NCBI GenBank assembly: GCA_027943335.1
Contig: BSBK01003255.1
Location: 512,001-576,000 of the forward strand
DNA length: 64,000 nucleotides
Reading direction: 5' to 3'
From: Chamaecyparis obtusa
Taxonomy: Eukaryota > Streptophyta > Pinopsida > Cupressales > Cupressaceae
Under the pieces are notes generated by a model that saw only the letters and a program-made list of their open reading frames with translations, did not search any database and was not told the DNA's origin. Below are positions 46,521-58,525 of this stretch, piece after piece (positions within the stretch are counted from its first letter, which is position 1; every line of letters starts with the position of its first letter). The translations under genes and the position numbers were made by a program.

Positions 46521-48679
46521 TGTCGCTTTTTGTTTTTGCTTGGGACTGGTTTTTCATTTCTTTTATTACAGCAAAGGTCAAAACAAAATCTTGAATGACA
46601 TTAAGGAAATGAACTTAGGTCCTAGAGTGTCATTGTCAATTTGAAAATCAAACCAAATCTTGAATGCACTAAAAGGAATGAATAACTCTGTTCCCTATCT
46701 CATTTCAAATTCCAAAGCAAGCAAACAAATTCAATCTTGAGTGATCTAAGGGATAAAACAAATCTTTTTCAAAGTTCTTAAATCAACTCGCTAATCAAAT
46801 CTTGAATGCACAAAAAGAAAGAACTTGCAAACGTTCAAATCATTTACATTTTGAGGAAAAGAACAAATCAAAATCTAATCACGAGTGTCTTCATTTCAAA
46901 GTTCAAACATCACTTAATCAAATTTGGGAAAATGAACAAAATCTGCTTGATGTGCATGTAGGAGTTTTTCAATTCTTGCATAATCCTTGTTAGAGTAAGC
47001 AACGTGGAACATTTGAACTTGGACAAGTTCACCTGTTCTGCTTTTAGCGAGGCTTGTCCAAGGAGAATCGCTTCCTCCTTGGAGAATGACCTCAAACCGG
47101 TATCCCCCCGGCCGGTATACAAATAAGCAAATACCAAAAGAATCGCCTACATCTCCTAATCGTCGGGCGTTCGTGCTAAACATGTGTCTGGGGATGGTAA
47201 ACATTCCTCTCCCCCAGCATAATTGGCAAGGCTCTTAAGTGAGTCACGGATGATCAGCATAATTGGGTATGGAGACTCCACGGAACTATTAAAAACTTGA
47301 TAAACTAGAGGCTACCCTATCTACATCCGAAAGTATCAAAATCCTTGTGCAAGGACCGATTCCAAGGGGTTTACCGGGTCACCTCAAGATTAATCACCAT
47401 TTGTATTCCCTTCTGGGGGATACCAAGCTGTGGGCAAGTGATTTTGATACTCACCTTCCTTAGGTAGATCTGTTTGAAGTGCTTGACAGTCAGAGACTCC
47501 GTAAAAACACTTGTTGAAACATACACTTTCAAAGCTTTGTCAAAGTCAATCATCCTGTTTGTATCCCGCAAGGTTGCTTTGTCCCTTGTGGAGATTGCTT
47601 TGACTTTAACTTTTGCCATTGGAAACCTTTGCCTCAAAATCAGAAGCCTCTTTTCCAAGTGATGCCCAGCAAGAACAAACATCCTAAAGCAAAGTTACCC
47701 AAATCCCAAGCCTATCAAGAGCAAAAAGTTGCCAAGAAGAAACTCAAGAGTTATCAAGCCATTATCCAAGCAACCCAAGCAGAGGAAAAGTCCCAAACCA
47801 GACTTGAGAACATTGCCCATAATGCCCGCATCAAACAGTTCGCCTTCCGTTTCTGAGTTAACCATCACTTTGTCAACCTTGAGCCAGAAGATTAGCCAAA
47901 TTCTTGTTCATGTCTTGTTCCATCTTCAGATCTTGAAATCTTGTCTCAACAGCCTTGCATCTTAGTTTCATCCTAGCTTTCACCCTTTGCATCAGCATCA
48001 AAACCCTAGTTGCATCTCAAGAACATCATAAAAATTTGCATTTGCATTCATCTTCCTACCAGCATTCTAGAATCAATCCTTGTCATCTGCATTATCCCTT
48101 TACATAAAGCATTGTCCCTTCACCCTTCAATACCTTTTCCACCAGCATCCCCCCATCAGCTATCCATGTCTTTTCAGCAGATCCATCATCTTTTGCTCCA
48201 AATCCAGAGACCCACCAACACTTAGTGTTCTACCTTTTGAGTTGTTCCTATCCCTTATCCAAGATCAGAGACCATCATCCTCTTTTTGACACAACGTGTT
48301 GTCATAAAGAAATCAAACCTTGTCCTTGCATAGCCATCATCTCGAGCAAGAGATTGCAGTGTATTGATAAGAAACTTGTTGATTGAAGATCATCAGTCTA
48401 TCTTAGGTTGACCCCATCATATCTCTGATCCTCCATTTGGGAAAAACAGCAGCTCATTTGTTGACCACTCAGTAATCTTTCACCAGCTTTCCACCAACAA
48501 CCTATCTTTCCTCCACCATCTTGATCCATATCCGTTCCATCCAGCTTCCATCATCACCATCTTGATTCCTATCTTTGCATTTACATCTTAGAAGTCATCA
48601 TCTTTAGAAGTTCATCAACTTTGCATCCATCAACATCTTTTAGCCAAACATCTTGCATCCATTTAGCACTTGCATCTCC
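46521..48679 (+). other. Remaining untranslated leader of element 4
   Basis: No long reading frame. Sections are TCAAATCTTGAATGCAC-type repeats (46580-46920), a GC-richer part with ACCGGTATCCCCCCGGCCGGTAT (47094-47116), a short basic ORF (47662-47856), and a CAT-rich pyrimidine stretch (47900-48670). Tat/Ogre elements commonly have such long leaders, sometimes with an extra ORF upstream of gag. Confidence 0.5.
47662..47856 (+). CDS. Short basic ORF in the element 4 leader, function unknown
   Basis: ATG at 47662 opens a 64-residue lysine-rich frame (MPSKNKHPKAKLPKS), predicted largely helical (QEQKVAKKKLKSYQA) and ending QFAFRF before TGA. It lies about 820 bp before gag. Ogre-like elements can carry an extra ORF before gag, so this may be a remnant of one, but length and composition are weak evidence and it may be chance. 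Confidence 0.25.
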   Translation: MPSKNKHPKAKLPKSQAYQEQKVAKKKLKSYQAIIQATQAEEKSQTRLENIAHNARIKQFAFRF

Positions 48680-51600
48680 ATGCCTGTTGAGACCAGATCT
48701 CAGAAAAGAAGAAGCATGAATCCTTATCCACCAACAACCTCATCCGATCCCAACCTTTTCACCAACTTCATGATGACCTACAATCCCCAGATCCAAGCCA
48801 GTAACCCATGTGAAGATCCAAACATCCCTTCATCCCCCTTGGCAAATCAAGCATTTGCAAATCCTCCAGAAAGCCCACCAGCAACCAATGCCCTTGTACC
48901 GCAACATCAGCAAAGCACATTTTCCCACTATCTGCCAAAAATTACCTCCATCCCACCATCTCTCTATCCATGCATCCCCATCAAAACAATCCAAGTTCCA
49001 GCACAAGCATATTCTCTGTTTGTCATATCATTCCCCGATCCTATCATGCAAACACCCCAAGAGCTTTCCACCATTCCCCTTTTCTTGCAAGGAAGCCTCG
49101 CCAGTCCCGCAACACAAGCTATAGCACCATCCACTCCATCTCATACCCCTTTTGCCTCATCATCTGCTATGGCTGCCCAAGCCCAAAACCAACACTTAAC
49201 CCAAAGTCAGCTTCCACCTCTCATGCAAGCTTTTACACCAAAAGCTTCACCACCATCCGCAAGTCAAGCAACACCTTTCACCATCAAAGGAGCACCATCA
49301 CCCTTCACTCCCCAAGCACCCGTACCTTCTTCTTTGGGGTTAGCGCAATCACTTCCCATTCCAACCTCATCTTTCTCTTGGGTGTTTCCCTCATTTTCCT
49401 CCTCACAAGCATCCGCTCAACCACAACCTCAACAAGCTCCTTTCTCTCAACCATCATTCATGTCCCAAGCTCCCGTTGCTCCTACCATTCCATCATCTGC
49501 TGCAGTGCACCCTAACACAAGCTCTCAGTGGAGCCTCACACAAGAAGAAATGAAGGCATGGGGGATCCCATCTCAATCCCCTACATCTATGGTTGCAAGT
49601 CAACAAACCGCCTTCGCCCAAGCAGCACAGCAGCAACTACCCCAACCACCGCCGGCTTCAAGCTATTCATCCCAAATCCCAAATACCTTCCAACAAGTTC
49701 CACCACCTCAACAGCCAACTTTCTCCAGCTATCTTACCCCATCACCCTTTGCTTCTAGCTTCCCCACATCTATTCCACCTCTAAGTAACGCAGGCATGCA
49801 CCCAGCTTATATCAGCCAAACCCAAAGCCAACCTCAGCAACTACCACCATCATACCCGCAAGCAGCATCGTTCCAACAGCCTCCCCCACAGCAACCACAT
49901 GTCCCCTTTCAGCAAACACCCATCATTCCTCAACAACAGCAAGTCCCTTGCTATCAGCCCCAGCAACAAATCCCTATCATCCCCCAGCAACAACAAGTTC
50001 CCACCCATCAGTTACAACAGCAAGTTCCAAATGTCCAATATCAGCAAGCAGTCCCACAACAACCGCCAGTTTAACAACAGCAAGCAGCCCAACAACATCA
50101 AGCGGTTCCATATCATTTACCATAATATCCCCCTATGCCACACCAGCAATATCCCCAGTGACCATTACCCCAAAATCAGTTCCAACCCATTTATCCACAG
50201 TAAGCGCCATATCTAGTTCCACAGCTTCCATCACAAGCAGAAGTCTCAGTTCCCTCACCACTCAATGCTGAGTGGGAAGCAATGAAAAATGCTCTAAAGG
50301 AGCTACAAAGTGGAACAGAAAATAAAACATACAAGTTCGAAGAGGTGTGCTCATACCCCTTCGATCGGTCCATAGCAACTATCCCTTTCCCCAAGCATTT
50401 TGAGATGCCCAAGTTCGACAAGTATCAGGGGAAAGGAGATCCAGTAAACCATATCAAAGAGTTCTACATGGCGTGCCAAGAAGTGGCTTACAGTGATAAC
50501 TATCTCTTGCGCCTGTTTCCCAAAAGCTTGGGAGGAACTGCTGTTGAGTGGTTTTACAAAATACCACATGGGACAATAAAAACCTTTGCTGAACTCTCTG
50601 AGAAGTTCATCACACACTATGCCCATAATGTGGAGAATGAGTTGTCCTTGCTAGACCTATGCAACTCAAAATAGAAAGACGGAGAAAGCCTTGTAGAATA
50701 CTTGCAAAGATGGCAGAATCTTACAACCAGGTTATCATATCAGCCGCCAGAGAAGCATCTAACAAAGATCTTCATTGATAACCTGCATCCAAAGCTATCC
50801 CATCACATGTGAATGAACTATTTCCAGACATACCAAGACATCAAGAGCAAGGGAATAGGCATCAAGAAAGCTCTCCTAGATGAAGGCACTATTCGTCACT
50901 TCAAGGATGATTCCAAGAACAAACCCAACAATGATAAATCCCATTACTGGAATCGTAACAAGAATGTTGTTACAAATGGAGCCACTGACACTAAGAATGT
51001 ACAATTCATTGTGGCTAGTCCTACACCAGCTCAAATATACCAACCGCCACAAGCGCCCATCTATCAGCAACCCCCAGCTCCCACATATCAAGCACCTATT
51101 TATCAGCAGCCTCCTCAAGCTCATCAACCACTTGTGCAACAGTATCAACAGCAATACCAATAGCAACAGCAAGCACGTCAAGGCAATCCTGTTAACGCAG
51201 TTAACATTGCCCCAAGGTAGAACAAACCCAACAATCAGAACAATCCAAAGAGGACTTTCACACCTTTGGGTGAGCCTCTGGATCAGATCTTCTATCGGCT
51301 ATCCAAGGCAAATATGATCACATATCCGCCCATCCCACAGAAGGATGACAACGCACCAAAATCTGATTGGTATAAAGAACATGAATACTGTGATTACCAT
51401 CGCGTAAAGGGCCACACAACATTGAAGTGCATGCGGCTCAAGAACTACATCTAGGATCTCATTGATCGCAAGGAGATCCAGGTCGATGCACCAGCTCAAG
51501 CTTCACCCAACGCCGGTTTGCAAATATATCAAAATGTGTTCCCTCAACACGATACCGAGAAGAATCAAGCCAACGCCAATCAGCCCCAAAATCATGGCAA

Positions 51601-52090
51601 AGGCAAGCAAGAAGATCACACAACGGCCTACATCAACTATGACAAGTATGTCGGATGCATAACTCAAGTTAAGCCCATCCAAGATGAGCCCACCATAAAT
51701 ACCATCCACGTTAGAGGACCAGATCGACAATGTGCTGCAACTACCCACAGTGGTAGGATAACTGTTGCCGGTGCTCCTCTGAGGTCAGCTGCTCCTCCAA
51801 GGCCAACGTCTACTGCATCCACAGCATAGTCTAACACCAGGCCAGCATCAAATGCACGCGCAACACAGCATAATGCACCAAGTGCACAATACAATATCAT
51901 AGAGCATCTTGGGAACATGCCAGCCCAAATATCTATCTTGGATTTGCTCCGCACATCACCCATCCATCAGGAGATCTTGGAAAAAGCTCTAAAAGAAGGT
52001 CATGTCCCCACTAACATTAACACAACTCAGTTTGAAACTCTTGTGGGACACCTATCAGCAGCATGTGCCTTGTCCTTCAAAGAATCTGAT
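48680..52090 (+). pseudogene. Element 4 gag, with a very long Pro/Gln/Ser-rich N-terminal region
   Basis: ATG at 48680 (MPVETRSQKRRSM) is chosen because related gags start M-x-E-T-R/T-R-S; an in-frame ATG at 48653 is also possible. Residues 1 to about 530 are low-complexity Pro, Gln, Ser and Ala, with PQQQQVP-type repeats at 49900-50060. The gag core lies at 50340-50680: VCSYPFDRSIA, MPKFDKYQGKGDPVNHIKEF, LRLFPKSLGGTAVEWFYKIP and FAELSEKFITHY. A zinc-knuckle-like CDYHRVKGHTTLKC is near 51390. In-frame stops: 50072, about 50123 and about 50201 TAA; about 50159 and 50810 TGA; 50672, 51161, 51218, 51452 and 51827 TAG. Gag would form the virus-like particle in the cytoplasm. Confidence 0.85.
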
Positions 52091-52560
52091 ATACCAGATG
52101 TCGCTCCTGACCATACTCTCCCTCTCCGCATTGCTGTCATGGTCAGAGATTTCACCATCAAATGAGTTCTAGTGGATAATGGCTCAGCCCTCAACTTGTG
52201 CACGTTAAAATTCATCAAGAAGATCGGGTTCACGGAGGCCGACATACAACATGAACAAATCACTATCAAAGCATATGATAACTTGGAGCGTACCTCTGAA
52301 GGTACTATAACTTTGCCTATCCAGCTAGGCCCAGCAACGCAAGAAACTCTCTGCCACGTTGTTGATCTTGACCTACCGTTCAATATCCTCCTCGGTCGTC
52401 CATGGATCCATTCCATTAAGGCCGTACCATCTACTTACCATTAGTGCATCAAATTTCCGCATCAAGGCACTGAGGTTACCATCCACGCTGACCCTAACCC
52501 CTTCACATACTGCCTTGTGATGGAAGCATCTTTCCCTCATTCTACTCATTGTCCTGGAAC
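52091..52560 (+). pseudogene. Element 4 aspartic protease
   Basis: Active-site text is VLVDNGSALNLC (near 52168), the D-N-G-S variant seen in some Tat-type proteases rather than D-S/T-G. The flap and second landmark are LGPATQETLCHVVDLDLPF and NILLGRPWIHS (52381-52413). A TGA at 52163 stands exactly before the domain (CGA changed at a CpG) and a TAG at 52442 after it. It would process the polyprotein. Confidence 0.82.
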
Positions 52561-54463
52561 CAATATTGGTACTTCTATTGCTAGCTCATCCCGATCCCAT
52601 CGCGATCCAGAGACCATCCTCTCTTCCACCTTATCATCCGTCAAGATCAACAACCAGGGTTGTGGCGAATACAGCCTCAGTGATGCATTTGCTGTAGGGG
52701 CTCTCCCACGTGATCCACATACTCAAGGGCACCCAAGTTGTCAAAACAAGCCTGTTAAGGAACAGTATAAGCTCAAGAAAATTGGAAACATGACTTTTGA
52801 GTCTCATGGTACCATCAACAGCAAAGAAATGGATCCAGATATTAACAAATGGTTATACAAAGATCCCCCATCCCGTGACACGCAACTTCTTGAGTACTTC
52901 AAAGAGAAATACCCTATCCCCTACAAAAATGTCACAGAACACTATAATTATCAAGGTGGTGGTCTAGGACCACAAGAGGATGGAAATTTGTTTCCTATCA
53001 TACCATCCCAGAATCCAGAACAGCAAGGACTTGGCTTTAATACCCCTCGCCTGCTTAAACAAGATCCCAATACCATAACTGTGGGCACTAACATGACCAA
53101 CGTAAACTTTTCGAATAGTGAGGATGACCTTGTGGAAATCGAAGACATCCCTGAAGAGAAAGACATCCGATCCTACGATGATATCTTTGCCGACGACACC
53201 CTCCTGAGGACTTCTGTCCTCCAACAACTCTCCATCAACCTCATAGATCTTCCCCTCACAAACCCTGACCTCATAGATTGGGACCAACCAAGCATCGCAC
53301 ACATCGACGAGTTCCAAAGCGCACAAGAACTCCTAGAATTCATGGGGGCATCAGGTCTAGCAAGCAATCAGGATCCAACATCGACATCTATTTATACACT
53401 TCACCCAGAAGGATATTTTGGGGAAGAGGCAAGCTTTAGTCACAAAAATGAAATAGCAAACAAACATCATGAGTCTTTATGTGAAAACCCCCTTGGGGCG
53501 CATTCTGATTCCAAAATAGTAAAAACAAAGGGTGTATCTTCTAGTGAAAACCTGGCAATTCAGGCGCTAGAAGATGAAGCCTTGCCTCTTCCCCCTATCC
53601 AAGATTATAGACCAGAGCAGTTGCCGATCATCATAGAAGAGACCAAGCCAATCAACTTGGGAACAGAAGAATGTCCAAAGATCACCTACATTGCAGTCAA
53701 CCTAACAGAAGGAGAAGAAATCGCTCTCAGTACCTTGCTCAAGGAATCCATCATCAACTTTGCATGGTCATACGCCCACATGCCTGGGCTTGATCCAAAC
53801 CTTGTTGTTCATCATCTATCAGTAGATCCAAACGTCAAGCCAATGAAGCAGAAGCTAAGAAAAATGCATCCAAAGGTAGCATTGCTCGTCAAAGTAGAGC
53901 TTGAGAAGCTCCTCCAAGCTAAGATCATCAGAGCAATAGATTATTCAGAGTGGATCTCTAACATGGTGCCAGTCACAAAGCCTTCTGGCGACATCAGAAT
54001 CTGTACTGATTTCAGGGACTTGAACAAGGCATGTCCTAAGGATGACTTCCCATTGCCAAACATAGACATGCTTGTAGACCTCACAGCGGGTCATGAAATG
54101 CTATCACTCATGGATGGCTTTTCCGGCTACAACCAGATTCATATAGCAGAAGCAGATCAACATAAAATAGCATTCACAACCCCATGGGGTACCTTCTACT
54201 ACAACATGATGCCATTTGGGCTAAAGAATGTAGGGGCCACATATCAGAGAGCAATGATAGCCATTTTCCATGACATGATCCACAAAATCCTTGAGGACTA
54301 TGTGGACGATATCCTTGCAAAATCCAAAACAAGAGATGAGCACCTCAACATCCTAGAGCATGTATTTGATCGCCTGCAGCACTACGGGTTACGGCTTAAT
54401 CCTAAGAAATGTGTCTTTGGTGTTACATCTGGCAAGCTTCTAGGCTTCATCATCTCTAGATGA
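52561..54463 (+). pseudogene. Element 4 linker and reverse transcriptase
   Basis: An acidic linker of about 400 residues (52561-53760, with LVEIEDIPEEKDIRSYD) precedes RT. RT blocks in order: INFAWSYAHMPGLDP, MKQKLRKMHPK, WISNMVPVTKPSGDIRICTD, MDGFSGYNQIHIAEAD, AFTTPWGTFYYNMMPFG, the catalytic LEDYVDDILAKS (YVDD at 54299-54310) and LNPKKCVFGV. No stop occurs between 52445 and 54460; TGA at 54461 again fits CGA to TGA. This long open stretch is the best preserved part of the element. Confidence 0.9.
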
Positions 54464-55102
54464 GGCATAGAGATCGATCCTAAAAAGGTAAAAGCAATAA
54501 CGGAGATGCCTCCACCAAGAAATCTCAAACAGCTCAGAAGCCTACAGGGCAAGCTTCAATCAGTACGACGATTCATCTCTCAACTAGCAGATAAGTGTCA
54601 ACCCTTTTCACATCTCTTATGCAAAGACACCAACTTCAAGTGGGATCCCATATGTCAAAGAAGCTTTGATAAGCTCAAGGAGTATCTAGCTAATGCTCCA
54701 ATCCTAGTACCACTAGTTCCAGGATGCCCACTCATCCTTTACATCTCAACAACAGCTACAGCACTAGGGGCACTCCTAGCACAGCATGATGATGAAAATA
54801 GAGAACGAGCTATCTACTACATCAGTCACACTCTTGTGGACTATGAGCTTAACTATTCCCCCATGGAGAAAGCATGCTTAGCAGTGGTCTTTGCCACTCA
54901 AAAACTTAGACATTACATGATTAGCCACACAATCAAGCTCATATCAAAGGTGGACCCTCTTAAGTATCTGTTATCAAGGACAACCCTCACAGGCCATATG
55001 AAAAAATGGGTCATGTTACTCAGCGAATTTGACATTTAGTATGTAGATCGCAAAGCAATCAAAAGGCAAGTCATTGCCGATCAACTAGCAGAAGCACCAC
55101 TG
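54464..55102 (+). pseudogene. Element 4 RT connection and degenerate RNase H
   Basis: The connection begins with EMPPPRNLKQLRSLQGKLQS. The RNase H fold is recognisable in LYISTTATALGALLAQHDD and YYISHTLVDYELNYSPMEKA, but the first catalytic Asp position reads Ser/Thr (ISTTATALGA). The Glu in MEKA remains. Such decay of the original RNase H is known in Tat elements that also carry the archaeal-type copy. One stop at 55037 (TAG). Confidence 0.82.
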
Positions 55103-55600
55103 GTGGATGCCTATCCACTAATCATGGAATTCCCCGATGAACATTTATGCATGATTGAAGAGCAGCCCATGTGGAAACTATACTTTGATGGCTCCTACAC
55201 ATCACATGGATTAGGGGCAGGAATCCTATTCGTCACACCTCAAGGTGACTATATTCCAAAATCATTCAAGTTGGGATTCCCCTGTACCAACAACATTGCA
55301 GAATATGAGGCACTCATCTTAGGTCTCAAAACAGCTATCCAATGGAACATCACAGAACTACAAGTCTTTGGAGATTCACAGCTTATTATCAAGCAAGTCC
55401 TAGATGAATATCAGACAAAGGATGACAAATTGCTACCCTACAAGCAACTGGTGGATAAAATGAAAGAGCATTTCCTACATCTACAATTCAATCAGATCCC
55501 AAGGCTTCAAAACAAAGCAGCAGATGCAATGGCAACCATCAGATCCTTATTGGAAATCCCACGTGACGCAACACAGTATGAATTTCTAGTCGAGCAGCTA
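55103..55600 (+). pseudogene. Element 4 archaeal-type RNase H (aRH), between RNase H and integrase
   Basis: Complete domain without stops: WKLYFDGSYTSHGLGAGIL (Asp), CTNNIAEYEALILGLKTA (Glu), LQVFGDSQLIIKQV (Asp) and LQNKAADAMATI (Asp). All four catalytic positions are present. It would degrade the RNA strand of RNA/DNA hybrids, making up for the damaged first RNase H. Element 2 has the homologous domain upstream of RT instead. Confidence 0.9.
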
Positions 55601-56923
55601 CATTCACCAGCTTATGAGAACGCCGATGCAGACATGGTGTGTGTCTTGGTTGGTCCCCAATCCCTGTGGTACCACGAAATCCATGCATATCTAAAAAATG
55701 GTATCATATCTCCCCATCTCACCAATAACCAATGCCAAAACCTTATTCACAGAGCTTCCCACTACACTCTTGTAGCCAACACCCTATATCATCGCGGGTA
55801 TCACAATGTCCTATCTAGATGTTTAGATTCAAACGAGGTCGTCCTAGCCTTACAAGAAGTTCACGCTAGAATTTTCGGTGCTCACACGAGTGGCATGGTT
55901 CTAGCAAAGCAGCTGCTTAGAGTTGGATATTATTAGCCAACAATGGAACATGATGCGTGTGAATTTGTCAAGAAATGTCTCCCATGTCAACAACATGCCA
56001 ATTTGATACATGCACCAGCACAGGATCTACAGCCTATTGCACCATCGTGGCCTTTTTCATGTTGGGGCCTCGACCTCATTGGCTTGATCACCCCCCTCTC
56101 TTCAGATGGACACAAGTATATCATAACAGCCACAGAGTACTTTACCAAATGGGTTGAAGCAATTCCGCTCACCCTTACTACTGGCATCCAAATATCCAAG
56201 TTCATCCTTTACCATATCATTTGCCGCTTCGGCATACCATCTACCATCTTCATAGACCATGGCACACCTTTTGAAAACCAGCATGTGGATGATCTATGTG
56301 CCAGACTCCACATCCATCACCGTTTCTCCAGTCCATATTTCCCTCAAGGAAATGGCCAAGCTGAGGCAACCAAAAAAACTATCTTGAAAATCCTCAAGAA
56401 GGTTGTCAATCATTCTGGTCGTGACTGGCATCTCCAAATTAATCCCGCCCTTTGGGCCTATCGCACTTCTTATTGCACTCCCATAGGCACCACCCCATAC
56501 TCCCTTGTATATGGTGCTGAAGCTGTTCTACCGATCGAGGTCGAGCTTCCATCCTTGTGCGTCTCCATGAAGAACTATACAACTGATGAAGACTATCGTG
56601 TGGCCCAGCTCACACAGCTAGATCTGCTAGATGAAAAGAGACAGCAAGCCTACGATCATCTAGTTGCATACCAGAATCGACTCAAAAGGAGTTATAACAA
56701 AAAGGTCCATCCTAGACAATTCTAGGTCGGTGATATGGTCCTTAAAAGAAAATCAGAAGGTCCTAGCAAATCGTGAAAAGAAAGGCAAGTTTGAGCCTAC
56801 TTGGTTGGGCCCCTATGTTGTCACCGCATCCTTTGGCTCGGGAGCCTATCAGCTATCTACACCAGAAGGCGAGCCCTTGAATGATCCTATCAACATCATC
56901 CATCTGAAGAGGTTCTATGCCTG
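55601..56923 (+). pseudogene. Element 4 integrase
   Basis: The zinc-binding HHCC motif is at 55860-55990 (HARIFGAHTSG, CLPCQQH). The core has the DDE residues in CWGLDLIGLI, IFIDHGTPFENQ and GNGQAEATKKT. The C-terminal domain has YNKKVHPRQF, GKFEPTWLGPYVV and AYQLST, ending HLKRFYA before TGA at 56921. Defects are TAG at 55934 (Trp codon in YYWPTM), TAG at 56723 (Gln codon before VGD) and one frameshift at about 56740 in an A-rich string. No chromodomain. Confidence 0.88.
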
Positions 56924-56944
56924 AACCTGATCCTGCATATATCA

Positions 56945-57152
56945 GAAAATCCAAAAAACATTCAAAAAATCAAAAAAGAAAAAAAGAAAAAAAGAAAAAA
57001 AGAAAAAAAGAAAAAAAATCAAAAAAGCAAAAAAGCTAAAAAGAAAAAAGAAAAAAGAAAAGAGAAAGAGAAAATAATTGTCCAATGGTGAAAACTTGGC
57101 AATTCAAGCACCTTGGACAAGTATGTTGGTGAAAACCTGGCAAACAGGTGCC
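56945..57152 (+). repeat. A/G-rich tract followed by GGTGAAAACCTGG module, element 4
   Basis: GAAAAAAA repeats at 56965-57070, then GGTGAAAACTTGG (57087-57099) and GGTGAAAACCTGG (57127-57139) with CACCTTGG and CAGGTGCC between and after. The same arrangement, inverted with the element, is at 24355-24620 in element 3. Confidence 0.75.
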
Positions 57153-58510
57153 AACATAGTAAACTGAGCTTTTTATCTATTCAGTTGTCCTTTCAGCTAC
57201 CGTCCTCTTCCTCCATCCATCATCTCTTAACAGATTTCCCAGCAGTTCCATCTCCCGTATCCTCCAATCATTTAGCTTCCATCTTCCTCCAACCCATCTG
57301 CAATCCATATCCTATTCCAAAGCTTTGTACCATATCTTGTACCATATCCTTATCCCCTTTCCTGTACAGTGCATTCCTCCCTATATTTATCCTTCTTGTC
57401 TTCGTCCTAGTGAGAGTCCCGCCAAGTGTGATCTTCCTATCCCCAATCCTGAGCTTCTGTACATATCCCTTGTGCATATCATTCCTCCTTGTTGTACATA
57501 ACCTTTGTCCATCCTGCAGCAGCATTTGATCAAATATCTTGTCCCATCCCTAGCCTTAGAAAACTTTTAGCCCCACTCGGGCCTTGTGCTTCAGCAACAT
57601 CAATTGTCGACTTATCCTTGCTCATCCTGATTATTCCTTGAACTTCAGCTTTTGCCAGTGAACAACTACACTTATTCTCTCACCAACCCATGGGTCCTTG
57701 AGGATATATCATTCCTCCTGTCTGACCTAATCTTCCATCCTGGTCCTTGAGGATATATCGTTCCTCCTGTCTGACCAATCTTCCCACCATCAATCAAACC
57801 TAATCTCTCTCCTTGGCAAAGGATGTCTTTTTGGAGTTATCATTTTGATCTTGGATTTTTGTCCTTTGGGTCTTGTTAATCTTTTTTTGGCTTCTCATTA
57901 TCCCACCAGGGTCACCACGATTCATTATATCACGGTGTGCTGCGTGTGCGGATAATCTGGGGCAAGGTCTTTTGATCTTTCACTTCTGCCTGTGAGTCAG
58001 TTGTGTGTTTGTGGTTCCTTCAGCATCGGTTCCGCCATGTCGCCTCTGCGCTTCATGTGTGATGTTGGGGCAACCCTATGTGTTTTTTTAGCGTCAGTCC
58101 TCGTCAGTCCTCTGCGACGTTGTTGACAGGCCTCGTGATCCTAGTATCCTTGGCAGGTCTCTAACATAGCTATATTAAATCTAGGCTGTGCACTCCCGTT
58201 TGCACTTGGAGCTATCTGGTCCCTTGCATTTATCATATAGATTAATCTTGCATCTTTGCATATAGCTGCATCTTGCATCTTGCATTTCCATCTCATCTTG
58301 CATATCATCCATATTTGCTCTTAGAAGTGAGGTTATTTATCTCCCCTTTCTTCCTAGGCCCTTCCTTCCTCGTCCCGCCGGGCACACTCTGTCCCAGGGC
58401 GTAATCTCTCTTTCTCCTAGTCCACCCGGGCGTCATACCCTCTTCTTCTGATTCTAGCCTCGGCATCTTGTTTTCTTGTCTTTGACGCCATGCCACTTGC
58501 GGCATCGCAT
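57153..58510 (+). other. Element 4 3' untranslated region
   Basis: Pyrimidine-rich, non-coding. A 50-bp tandem duplication lies at 57692-57790 (GGTCCTTGAGGATATATC in each copy). GTTGTGTGT and CGTCAGTCCTC duplications occur near 58000-58110. The GC-richer end (58340-58500) leads to the polypurine tract. Confidence 0.55.
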
Positions 58511-58525
58511 CAAAGAGGGGCAAAA
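58511..58525 (+). promoter_or_regulatory. Polypurine tract of element 4
   Basis: CAAAGAGGGGCAAAA directly before the 3' LTR start TGTAGACACC; identical to the tract of element 3. Confidence 0.92.

Noticed and set aside
49528..50271. Alternative-frame ORFs over the Pro/Gln-rich gag region
   Set aside because: Low-complexity repeats keep other frames open; the gag frame is continuous with the core domain downstream.
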